Part shown: piece by piece, positions 1 through 5,727 of the stretch
How the letters are laid out: each line of letters begins with the position of its first letter
How positions within the stretch are numbered: position 1 is the stretch's first letter
Source of the DNA: Candidatus Latescibacterota bacterium
GTDB taxonomy: Bacteria > JAAXHH01 > JABIQT01
DNA length: 6,196 nucleotides
Assembly (NCBI GenBank): GCA_018667995.1
Contig: JABIQT010000077.1
Location: forward strand, 1-6,196
Reading direction: 5' to 3'
Position numbers and translations under genes: made by a program
Notes under the pieces: generated by a model
Told to the model about the DNA's origin: nothing
What the model saw: only the letters and a program-made list of their open reading frames with translations
Database searches by the model: none

Positions 1-1243
1 CTAGTGTTCTGCGATCGGACGGCACCGTGAATAACGAGGCATCCCATAGCGTCGGGACCGGATCATTGGGATCATAATCGTAGGTGTCGACGCTTTCCAG
101 TTGAGGCTTGGCACGCGCCAGCTTGGCATTGTCAGTTACGCCAGCGGCGCCGCTACTGTCCAGGTATAGGGAATCCTCGCGCATATTGGGAAGCGGCCAG
201 GTCTCAGCCTCTTTCCACTGTGCGCTTCCCATAACAAAATAACGAACCGGGGGGGCCCCATCAACCCCATTCTCCAGTCCCTTGAGCCAGTAATCAAACC
301 AACGGATTATCATGTCTGTAAGATCTAATCGGGCATCGGCACCAAAATCTATTCCGCCTATACGCCGTTCACCCATGGCCACATGATTCCAGGGACCGAT
401 GACCAGTTGATTACCGTTTCGCGACGCTTCACTGCCCCCCCTCTCCTGCATACCTGCGAGATGTCCCATGGTGCCATTGCAATGATCATACCAACCACTA
501 AAATCTAGATTGGGAACGTCCACCTCATGTTGATGGCTCTCGAAATCCCACGCGCGTCTATGAGGCTCTTCAAGCCACGATTGGGCATATTCGGCCAGGC
601 CCGGAGGCAGATACTTGACAATATCAATCCACGGAAGAAACTCAAGCCATCTACCCTTTTCAATGTCTTCCCAGATGGCAACTGCTTCCGCGGGGGTATG
701 AGGCGGCGGCCAACCGTGGCGCCGCCGAAGATCTGGGGCCATGGTGGTCATCCACCACTTAATCCGCCTTGCGGGCCGGAAGGCTCCCATCCAGTCCACC
801 TGCGTCAGCTCAAGTGGGATCGAGTATGCGCACATTGCCACCAGGTGAGGTGGTTTGAGTCGTGCGAGCATCCACTGCATCCAGGCATTGTACGAAGCGC
901 CTAATGTTCCCACGCGACCGTTGCAGTAGGGCTGCTGTGCGAGCCATTCGACACTGTCGTATCCGTCTTCGGCGTCCCCTGTATCTATCTCTGTAAATGG
1001 TACATATGATCCTTCGGAGGCGTAGCGCCCGCGACTGTCCTGCGAAATCACCACATAACCGGCGCGAACATATCGGTCGTATCCATCCGAAGGCTTGCCG
1101 TAGGGGGTGCGGAGCAACAGGCTTGGATACTGCCCCTCGCCGGACGGTCGAAAAACATTGGCGCGCAGTATGATTCCATCACGCATAGGAACGGCAACAT
1201 TTTCCTCTTTGACTATCGAGAGTGTGCCAATACTGGGATTCAT
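1..1243 (-). CDS. CocE/NonD family hydrolase (X-Pro dipeptidyl-peptidase/cocaine esterase type), 3' end beyond window
   Basis: Serine hydrolase of the CocE/NonD family, predicted to cleave an ester or amide bond; substrate unknown. The frame is open for 414 codons from ATG 1243 to the window edge, so the C-terminus is missing (family members are usually about 550-600 residues). Seen: N-terminal VPMRDG (19-24), RTPYGK with Tyr48 as the likely oxyanion-hole residue, QDSRGR (68-73), nucleophile elbow GASYNAW with Ser117, a cap region around 140-235, SGWYD with Asp253, and IGPWNH with His287. Ser117 and His287 fall at the same residue numbers as in Rhodococcus cocaine esterase as I remember them. 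The jelly-roll C-terminal domain begins near YFVMG (355) and YDPNDPVPT (389-397) is typical of it. No signal peptide is apparent, so it is probably cytoplasmic. The start is supported by AGGAG four bases upstream. It follows the pyrH homologue on the same strand after 354 bp, so it may have its own promoter. Oddity: the elbow is GxSYxA rather than the usual GxSYxG. Confidence 0.94.
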   Translation of the reverse strand, partial: MNPSIGTLSIVKEENVAVPMRDGIILRANVFRPSGEGQYPSLLLRTPYGKPSDGYDRYVRAGYVVISQDSRGRYASEGSYVPFTEIDTGDAEDGYDSVEWLAQQPYCNGRVGTLGASYNAWMQWMLARLKPPHLVAMCAYSIPLELTQVDWMGAFRPARRIKWWMTTMAPDLRRRHGWPPPHTPAEAVAIWEDIEKGRWLEFLPWIDIVKYLPPGLAEYAQSWLEEPHRRAWDFESHQHEVDVPNLDFSGWYDHCNGTMGHLAGMQERGGSEASRNGNQLVIGPWNHVAMGERRIGGIDFGADARLDLTDMIIRWFDYWLKGLENGVDGAPPVRYFVMGSAQWKEAETWPLPNMREDSLYLDSSGAAGVTDNAKLARAKPQLESVDTYDYDPNDPVPTLWDASLFTVPSDRRTL

Positions 1244-1247
1244 AGGA

Positions 1248-1252
1248 CTCCT
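1248..1252 (-). promoter_or_regulatory. Ribosome-binding site of the CocE-type gene
   Basis: AGGAG on the minus strand, four bases before ATG 1243. It fixes the start that gives the family-typical N-terminus MNPSIGTLSIVKEE followed by VPMRDG. Confidence 0.75.
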
Positions 1253-1322
1253 GATTTACATACAAGGATTAGATGAGAGGCGTAGCCCGGCTCGTGTGTC
1301 CGCCTGTTAGTGCGACCAACTG

Positions 1323-1347
1323 CTATCCAATAAGACACCGCGGATAG
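1323..1347. repeat. Inverted repeat CTATCC-N13-GGATAG upstream of the CocE-type gene
   Basis: Six-base arms at 1323-1328 and 1342-1347 with a 13-base spacer, about 80-105 bp upstream of ATG 1243. It could be an operator or a weak leader hairpin. Six-base arms at this spacing arise readily by chance, so this is a weak call. Confidence 0.25.
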
Positions 1348-1527
1348 AAATTCCTGCGGGAATATTCAACCTGACCGGATACATATCAGCAGGTATTCAG
1401 ACTCCAGCATACAGCAATTCGGTCAATTCCGGCCATAGTGCTACAAGTTACGGCAATATCTCCTATCCGGCCCGAAAGAGATCGTCAGTCCTACAGTATG
1501 AGAGCGTTGAAAACACCTAAAAATAAC

Positions 1528-1568
1528 GCGTGCTATCAACACCCGAACTGCAGCTTTGGCGTGCTATC
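1528..1568. repeat. Pair of perfect 10-bp direct repeats GCGTGCTATC, 31 bp apart
   Basis: GCGTGCTATC occurs at 1528-1537 and 1559-1568. The start-to-start spacing of 31 bp is close to three helical turns, so both copies face the same side of the DNA. A shorter match, TGCTATC, is at 1321-1327. The pair lies just downstream of the pyrH stop and about 285-325 bp upstream of the CocE-type start. A protein-binding site is possible, but nothing identifies a binding protein. Confidence 0.4.
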
Positions 1569-1597
1569 CTTGATGGAGATTCGGAGCATCCCTGCAC

Positions 1598-2329
1598 TTA
1601 AATGAGCACATCCTCCTGATTAGAGATCAAGGTTCCTACATCTTCGCCGAGGCAGATCTTTTGCATGGCACCCGGAGCATCGAAGTCAAAAACATGAACA
1701 GGCAGATTATGATCCCTCGCGAGTAGGACCGATGACTGGTCCATAACCCGCAAATCCTGCTGAATTACGCTGTCATACCGAATGGATTTATATCTTTTGG
1801 CATCGGGGTTGATACGGGGATCACTCGTATAAATGCCATCCGTGCCATTTTTTGCTGAAAGCAATACGTCTGCCCGCAATTCAAGGGCGCGCAAAACGGC
1901 CGGATAATCGGTAGTGACATAGGGATTTCCCGATCCAGCCGCCAGGAGAATCATGTTGCTCTGATCAAGATGCCGTATAGCTCTCAGTCTGATATACGGT
2001 TCGGCGACGGTGTCTATGGGAATGGCGGTCATGACCCGAACATCGGTGGCCCCGCGGGAGGTCAGGACGCCACGCAGCATCATACAGTTGATCACGGTGG
2101 AGATCATGCCGATATTATCCGCCTCAGCACGTTCAATTCCCCATCGCTCGCCAAGTTCGCCCTTGAATATATTCCCACCACCGACTACGATACCGACCTG
2201 GACATTTAAGCTCCGGAGATTCATTACTTCTTCCCCGATGTGATTCAGAGCATCCGGCTCAAAACCCCAGGGCCTTTCGCCTGCAAGAGCACCGCCACTC
2301 AACTTAATCAGGACACGGGTATACCGCAC
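1598..2329 (-). CDS. pyrH: Uridylate (UMP) kinase PyrH homologue, divergent and away from its usual neighbours
   Basis: Amino-acid-kinase-fold protein of the PyrH family, whose known reaction is ATP-dependent phosphorylation of UMP to UDP in pyrimidine synthesis. The GTG start at 2329 gives 243 residues, the usual family length. Seen: RVLIKLSGGAL (5-15) at the phosphate loop, VVGGGNIFKG (48-57), EADNIGM (69-75) with conserved Asp71, AEPYIRLRAIRHL (109-121), AGSGNPYVTTD (131-141), SAKNGTDGIY (158-167), DPRINPDAKRY (170-180), MDQSS (196-200), ARDHNLPV (204-211). The fold and most nucleotide-site motifs are intact, so an active kinase is likely. Departures: KLSGEAL is KLSGGAL, FRG is FKG, GTGNP is GSGNP, and the usual MDLTA/MDxTA is MDQSS. 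PyrH normally sits between tsf and frr; here it follows a sugar kinase and precedes a CocE hydrolase, which suggests a paralogue. A TTG at 2362 would add 11 residues, but AGGAG five bases before GTG 2329 favours the shorter form. Confidence 0.84.
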   Translation of the reverse strand: MRYTRVLIKLSGGALAGERPWGFEPDALNHIGEEVMNLRSLNVQVGIVVGGGNIFKGELGERWGIERAEADNIGMISTVINCMMLRGVLTSRGATDVRVMTAIPIDTVAEPYIRLRAIRHLDQSNMILLAAGSGNPYVTTDYPAVLRALELRADVLLSAKNGTDGIYTSDPRINPDAKRYKSIRYDSVIQQDLRVMDQSSVLLARDHNLPVHVFDFDAPGAMQKICLGEDVGTLISNQEDVLI

Positions 2330-2334
2330 GTTTT

Positions 2335-2339
2335 CTCCT
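2335..2339 (-). promoter_or_regulatory. Ribosome-binding site selecting the GTG start of the pyrH homologue
   Basis: AGGAG on the minus strand with the five-base spacer AAAAC before GTG 2329. It argues for the GTG start over the in-frame TTG at 2362, which has its own weaker GAGGA eight bases upstream. The protein from GTG begins directly with the family-typical RYTRVLIKLSG. Confidence 0.65.
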
Positions 2340-2389
2340 GTGGTCTTGTTCTCGTTGTCCAAGTCAGATTCCTCATTTTGGGCCCTGAA

Positions 2390-2410
2390 TATAGCCGTCT
2401 ATGGGCTATA
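2390..2410 (-). repeat. 7-bp inverted repeat (TATAGCC / GGCTATA) between the FGGY kinase and pyrH genes
   Basis: Perfect arms at 2390-2396 and 2404-2410 with a 7-base loop, in the gap between the kinase stop (2428) and the pyrH homologue. No T-run follows on the minus strand, so it does not look like an intrinsic terminator. It could be an mRNA hairpin that tunes expression of the two genes, or an operator. Confidence 0.4.
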
Positions 2411-2427
2411 ATTCACGGCTCTTGTTG

Positions 2428-3915
2428 TTATGCTTTACCTTGGTGAAACCACGGCTTCAGCGTTGGATATAAGGCACAATAGTGCTGATAATAGGCATCG
2501 TACAACGTGACGCTGTCCGGTCTGTGACATACGTGATCCGTCAATTGAACGGTTCGGCTGCAAGCTTCCTCAAAATCCTTGAATATCCCGACACCAACCC
2601 CCGCTATCAGAGCGGCACCGATTGCGGAAGCATCACCGAGTTCCATGAGACGCCCTTCTTGACCGAACACATCCACCAGAATCTGTCTCCACAGCTTTGA
2701 CCTGACTCCGCCCTCGCCAAGGCGAATTTCCGTCACAGGTAAGCCTATACCATGAATACAGTCAAGGGCCTGCCGCAGATCAAAGGCAACGCCTTCCATC
2801 AATGATCGAACCATGTGGCGCTTTCCGTGCTGAAGGGTAAGTCCCAACCACCCTCCGCGCGCCCTGGCATCCGGATGAGGTGTCCCCGTCCCTGCCAGCC
2901 ACGGCATGAAGAAAAGCCCGTCGCTTCCGACTGGCGCTTCCGAGGCCATAGTCGTGAGCGATTCATAGTCGTCGCCGAACTGTTCACTAAACCACGATAG
3001 GCTGCCTCCCCCAGTGTAACTGCATCCCAACCAGAAATAAGCATCAGGGACGCTGTGACACATGGGCCACAGCTGATTGAATGCCCCATCATGCAGATCT
3101 TGAGCAAAGGTGATTGCGTGTCCTGCCGTGCCTATCCCTATCCCCACTATTCCTGGTTTTATGGCACCACTTCCCACGGCCATACAGGCCATATCACCGC
3201 CTCCGGCACAGACCGGCGTGCCGGCGACAAGTCCCGTAGCATCTGCAGCGCTCTGGGAAACAGAACCAGCAGGAGCGGTTGATTCCACTACTTCTGGGAA
3301 CAAATCATCACGGACCCCCACGCTCTCTAATATCTCTCCACTCCAGGCACGGTTGTAGAGATCCAGGGCACCGGATACAGACGCATCAGAAACGTCCGAG
3401 AACATCTCTCCTGTGAGGCGAAACCGAACCCAATCCTTGGGAATCAGTACCCACCTTGACGCACGGTAGACATCCGGCTCGTTACCTTGGAGCCACAGTA
3501 TCTTGGCCAGAGTATTTACGGGATTCAGGATTGTGAGCGCACGTTCCCTGAGCTGCCGTTCCGCTCTTTCGTTGGCCTGATCACATTCCGTCTGTGACCG
3601 GCCATCAAGCCATAGAATTGCGGATCGAAGTGGCTCTCCATGTTGATTGGTTGGTACGGCACCGTTCATCTGGCCGGAAAGCGCGACTCCCTGAATATCC
3701 GATGCGGACAGAGGGACGGGCAGACTGGCGATACTCTCTTGTATGGTTACACATACGGCGTGCCACCAGTCATCGGGCGCCTGTTCAACCCATCCCGGTC
3801 GGGGCGTAGACATGGGATAGGATGCGCTTGCCGTTGCGACCGGCGTGCCTCCTTGATCCAGTATAATGGTTTTGGTACTCGACGTGCCAAGATCGATGCC
3901 CATTACGAGAGACAT
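2428..3915 (-). CDS. xylB: FGGY-family carbohydrate kinase, xylulokinase-like
   Basis: Cytoplasmic ATP-dependent sugar kinase of the FGGY family, closest in wording to xylulokinase; 495 residues, full family length. Seen in order: GIDLGTSSTK (6-15), the N-terminal phosphate-binding loop with Asp8; GWVEQAPDDWW (41-51); SGQMNGAV (80-87); ILWLDGR (100-106); LIPKDWVRFRLTGE (157-170); SDVSDAS (173-179); AGGGDM (237-242) with Asp241 as catalytic base; GIGTAGH (260-266); MPWLAGTGTPHPD (337-349), ARGGWLGL (352-359); LGEGGVRSKLWRQIL (399-413) and GDASAIGAAL (427-436), the C-terminal nucleotide-binding motifs. E. coli XylB has a QMH motif contacting xylulose; here it is QMN (Asn84), and the Asn usually next to the catalytic Asp is Met242, so the sugar may differ. 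It starts 7 bp after the phosphotriesterase-family stop, with GGGGGA upstream inside that gene's end, so translational coupling is likely. A second in-frame ATG at 3903 is possible but less likely. Confidence 0.92.
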   Translation of the reverse strand: MSLVMGIDLGTSSTKTIILDQGGTPVATASASYPMSTPRPGWVEQAPDDWWHAVCVTIQESIASLPVPLSASDIQGVALSGQMNGAVPTNQHGEPLRSAILWLDGRSQTECDQANERAERQLRERALTILNPVNTLAKILWLQGNEPDVYRASRWVLIPKDWVRFRLTGEMFSDVSDASVSGALDLYNRAWSGEILESVGVRDDLFPEVVESTAPAGSVSQSAADATGLVAGTPVCAGGGDMACMAVGSGAIKPGIVGIGIGTAGHAITFAQDLHDGAFNQLWPMCHSVPDAYFWLGCSYTGGGSLSWFSEQFGDDYESLTTMASEAPVGSDGLFFMPWLAGTGTPHPDARARGGWLGLTLQHGKRHMVRSLMEGVAFDLRQALDCIHGIGLPVTEIRLGEGGVRSKLWRQILVDVFGQEGRLMELGDASAIGAALIAGVGVGIFKDFEEACSRTVQLTDHVCHRPDSVTLYDAYYQHYCALYPTLKPWFHQGKA

Positions 3916-3922
3916 AGCTTAC

Positions 3923-4846
3923 TTATTCCCCCGTCAGGAATCTTCGCGGATTATTAATGAGCAGATCGTCGATAGCGGCATGATTGAACAGTTCAGCCTT
4001 GAGCCGGGGAATATACTTCGTGAGCACAAAATCCAAGCCCGGTCCCCCTCCGTAAGATCGCCAGTAACTTGGTCGCCCCAGATCGTTACCGAGCAGGATC
4101 CGGTTTCCCTGTCCTTCGTCTATCATTTTGCGCAACACGCTATTGCGATATTCGTCGGGTCCGTATTTTGTCTTTCCGGGACAGTCATATCCTACATATG
4201 CGCCAGACTGGGTGATCCGCCGGTGTTCCCAGAAGTCGGGATTCCGATCCATGTGGCTCAAGCAGATTCGTTCCGGCTTCACGCCATGGGATACCAGGTA
4301 CTCCACCTGTTCAAACCCCATTGTCCCGCCCTCGGTATGTGTGATGATCGGCACACCCGTTTCAAGATGCACCTTGGCAGCCACACGAAGCAGCTTCCGG
4401 TCCTGTTGGTTCATGGTATTGTAGCCACTACCGCCCTTCACGATCGCTGCTCTCACGGAGGTTCCGTCTATGCCGTCCACAATATCGCTGATACAGTCTT
4501 TTATCAGATCCGCGTCGGGCGTTTCAAATACGGAGGGATCACAGAAATAGGGTTTATTGTATCCCGTGATTGCTATTATATGCGCCTGGGGGACGAGTTC
4601 GCCGACACGCTGCATCTTGGCAATATTACGACCAAAATCAATGGCCGTCATATCGATGATTGTACGGCCGCCGGCGTGAACAAACGTAGTCAGCTCCTCC
4701 GCAGACTTCTCTGGATTATTCAAAGCAAAATCCGGATCTTCTTTCAACAACCATTCCGGAGCATCGAAGGCAAGGTGCTCGTGATAGTCGACCACCCCAA
4801 GATCTTCGCCTCTGACCTCACCGTTAAGTGTCATAACGGTAGCCAT
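3923..4846 (-). CDS. Phosphotriesterase-family (COG1735) metal-dependent hydrolase, probable phosphorylated-sugar lactonase
   Basis: Amidohydrolase-superfamily TIM-barrel enzyme of 307 residues, full length for COG1735. Visible binuclear metal set: His22 and His24 (DYHEHL), Lys137 (AAIVKGG) as the carboxylated bridging lysine, His170 (PIITHTEGG), His198 (CLSHMDRN) and Asp255 (LLGNDLGRPSY). The C-terminus NNPRRFL is typical. COG1735 includes phosphotriesterases and several lactonases. Lys225, Lys227, Arg258 and Tyr261 have the same spacing as Lys242, Lys244, Arg275 and Tyr278, which I recall as the phosphate-binding residues of Listeria Lmo2620, a lactonase for D-lyxono- and L-ribono-1,4-lactone-5-phosphate. 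This and the sugar kinase 7 bp downstream support a phosphosugar-lactonase role over organophosphate hydrolysis. ATG 4846 is preceded by AGGGAGG four bases upstream. It may be expressed with the creatininase-family gene 143 bp upstream or from a promoter in that gap. Exact substrate is inferred, not shown. Confidence 0.92.
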   Translation of the reverse strand: MATVMTLNGEVRGEDLGVVDYHEHLAFDAPEWLLKEDPDFALNNPEKSAEELTTFVHAGGRTIIDMTAIDFGRNIAKMQRVGELVPQAHIIAITGYNKPYFCDPSVFETPDADLIKDCISDIVDGIDGTSVRAAIVKGGSGYNTMNQQDRKLLRVAAKVHLETGVPIITHTEGGTMGFEQVEYLVSHGVKPERICLSHMDRNPDFWEHRRITQSGAYVGYDCPGKTKYGPDEYRNSVLRKMIDEGQGNRILLGNDLGRPSYWRSYGGGPGLDFVLTKYIPRLKAELFNHAAIDDLLINNPRRFLTGE

Positions 4847-4850
4847 AATT

Positions 4851-4857
4851 CCTCCCT
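4851..4857 (-). promoter_or_regulatory. Strong ribosome-binding site of the phosphotriesterase-family gene
   Basis: AGGGAGG on the minus strand, four bases before ATG 4846. It is the strongest Shine-Dalgarno match in the window. That fits this gene leading a transcription or translation unit with the kinase after it. Confidence 0.75.
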
Positions 4858-4989
4858 CTTGAATTGCTCTACATGAACGTAGTCAGTGCCAAATACCGAT
4901 ATGGTGTAGACGATATTGCGTCGCACGGTAAGCGGGTAAGGCCCAGGAAGGCATGGATTCCCGATCGAAATTCTGCGCTCTGCTTACCA

Positions 4990-5727
4990 TCAATCCTGCT
5001 CCAGGGCCTTAGACCAGATGTCAGCAATACGATCGACACAAGCGTCAAACCAGCGTTGCCCCTTGTCCGCGGAAGCTACAGTGGCATCGCCGAAAACACC
5101 TGATTCGCTCAAGGCGCCCATGGGTAAATTTGAAATGTCGTATTCACGTGAGTGCGCCGGATACTCACTCACTGCTCTGTCCATCCGAACGAGTTCCGGG
5201 CGCAGATGCAGCATCAATGATGTCTCAAATTCCTCTGCATGGAAGTTCATAGGCTTCCACGCAACCGAATCGGCATCCCACATAATCTCAGCAAGGTCCG
5301 GGTAGAAGACGTTCAGTAGCTTCATGTCCATCTCGTCGGCCAGCTCCCGTATCGTGTACTTTATGGGGGCCGGATTGGCACCATGGGCCGACAGAAACAT
5401 CAAGGCCTTGCATCCGTGCCTGTCCATGTTACCGGCTATGTCACGTAACACGGATCGGAACGTATCGAACGAAAAGGTCAAGGAGCCTGGAAAGTCACGC
5501 CATACCCAGGAATACCCTATAGGAATTGCCGGAAGGACCAGACCCCGGCTCTTTTTCGCGACGGCGTTGGCGAGTTCACCCGCAAGAATCGTGTCGGTAT
5601 TCTGAGGGAGATGGGGGCCATGCTGCTCCGTGGCACCCAACGGTAGGATAGCGAAAGGATAGAGATCCAGATATGTCTGACATTCCTGCCAGGTAGCGGT
5701 TCCTGCGTCGAGAGATCGGGTGCTCAT
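4990..5727 (-). CDS. Creatininase-family amidohydrolase
   Basis: Metal-dependent amidohydrolase of the creatininase family (creatinine amidohydrolase, FAPy deformylase ArfB and mycofactocin MftE belong here), 245 residues, usual length. It hydrolyses a cyclic or acyclic amide; substrate unknown. Seen: LPLGATEQHGPHLP (28-41) with Glu34 and His36, NTDT with Asp45, IPIGYSW (69-75), FPGSLTFS (79-86), FLSAHGAN (111-118) with His115, and HAEEFETSLML (163-173) with Glu166/Glu168, together giving the expected metal and active-site set. Variants: SAHGAN replaces the common NGHGGN, and HAEE replaces HAGE. The start is ATG 5727, which overlaps the upstream methyltransferase stop (TGATG), with AAGGTGG seven bases upstream; a TTG three bases earlier (5730) is the only alternative. 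The overlap implies co-expression with the methyltransferase. Creatinine itself is not a safe substrate call, because most family members act on other amides. Confidence 0.92.
   Translation of the reverse strand: MSTRSLDAGTATWQECQTYLDLYPFAILPLGATEQHGPHLPQNTDTILAGELANAVAKKSRGLVLPAIPIGYSWVWRDFPGSLTFSFDTFRSVLRDIAGNMDRHGCKALMFLSAHGANPAPIKYTIRELADEMDMKLLNVFYPDLAEIMWDADSVAWKPMNFHAEEFETSLMLHLRPELVRMDRAVSEYPAHSREYDISNLPMGALSESGVFGDATVASADKGQRWFDACVDRIADIWSKALEQD

Larger units (their letters stand above)
1244..1597 (-). other. 354-bp intergenic region between the pyrH homologue and the CocE-type gene
   Basis: No credible gene is present: minus-strand ATG frames here are under 20 codons and lack a ribosome-binding site. 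It should hold the 3' end of the upstream transcript and the leader or promoter of the CocE-type gene. I found no clear sigma-70 -35/-10 pair and no strong hairpin with a T-run. A T-rich stretch (TTATTTTT, 1519-1526) lies about 75 bases after the pyrH stop without a convincing stem. Short repeats are present: a perfect 10-bp direct repeat (1528-1537 and 1559-1568), an inverted CTATCC/GGATAG pair (1323-1347), and a tandem CAATTC motif at 1415-1429. Confidence 0.7.

Noticed and set aside
527-904. A plus-strand 125-codon open frame
   Set aside because: It lies opposite the CocE-type coding sequence, which reads continuously with catalytic motifs on the minus strand. Its product is Pro/Arg-rich without any domain.
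1349-1368. Short stem ATTCC/GGAAT as a possible terminator after the pyrH homologue
   Set aside because: There are only five base pairs, no T-run follows on the minus strand, and it lies about 230 bases past the stop.
2799-3107. A minus-strand 102-codon frame inside the FGGY kinase
   Set aside because: It is an alternative frame of the kinase gene. The kinase frame has conserved motifs on both sides and through this region, so there is no frameshift.
3866-4876. A 336-codon open frame on the plus strand opposite the phosphotriesterase-family gene
   Set aside because: It is slightly longer than the real gene but has no recognisable motif and is rich in Cys, His and Ser in a way typical of antisense translations. 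The minus-strand frame has all COG1735 catalytic residues and a strong ribosome-binding site.
4927-4988. Inverted repeat GGTAAGC ... GCTTACC in the 143-bp gap between the creatininase-family and phosphotriesterase-family genes
   Set aside because: The 7-bp arms are 48 bp apart. A pair of this length is expected at roughly 0.6 per region of this size, and no T-run or compact stem makes it a terminator.
4847-4989. Possible sigma-70 promoter for the phosphotriesterase-family gene (TTGGCA about 50 bases upstream of the ATG)
   Set aside because: No acceptable -10 hexamer lies at 16-18 bp spacing; the nearest, TAGAGC at 15 bp, is poor. A promoter in the gap is plausible but not supported by sequence.
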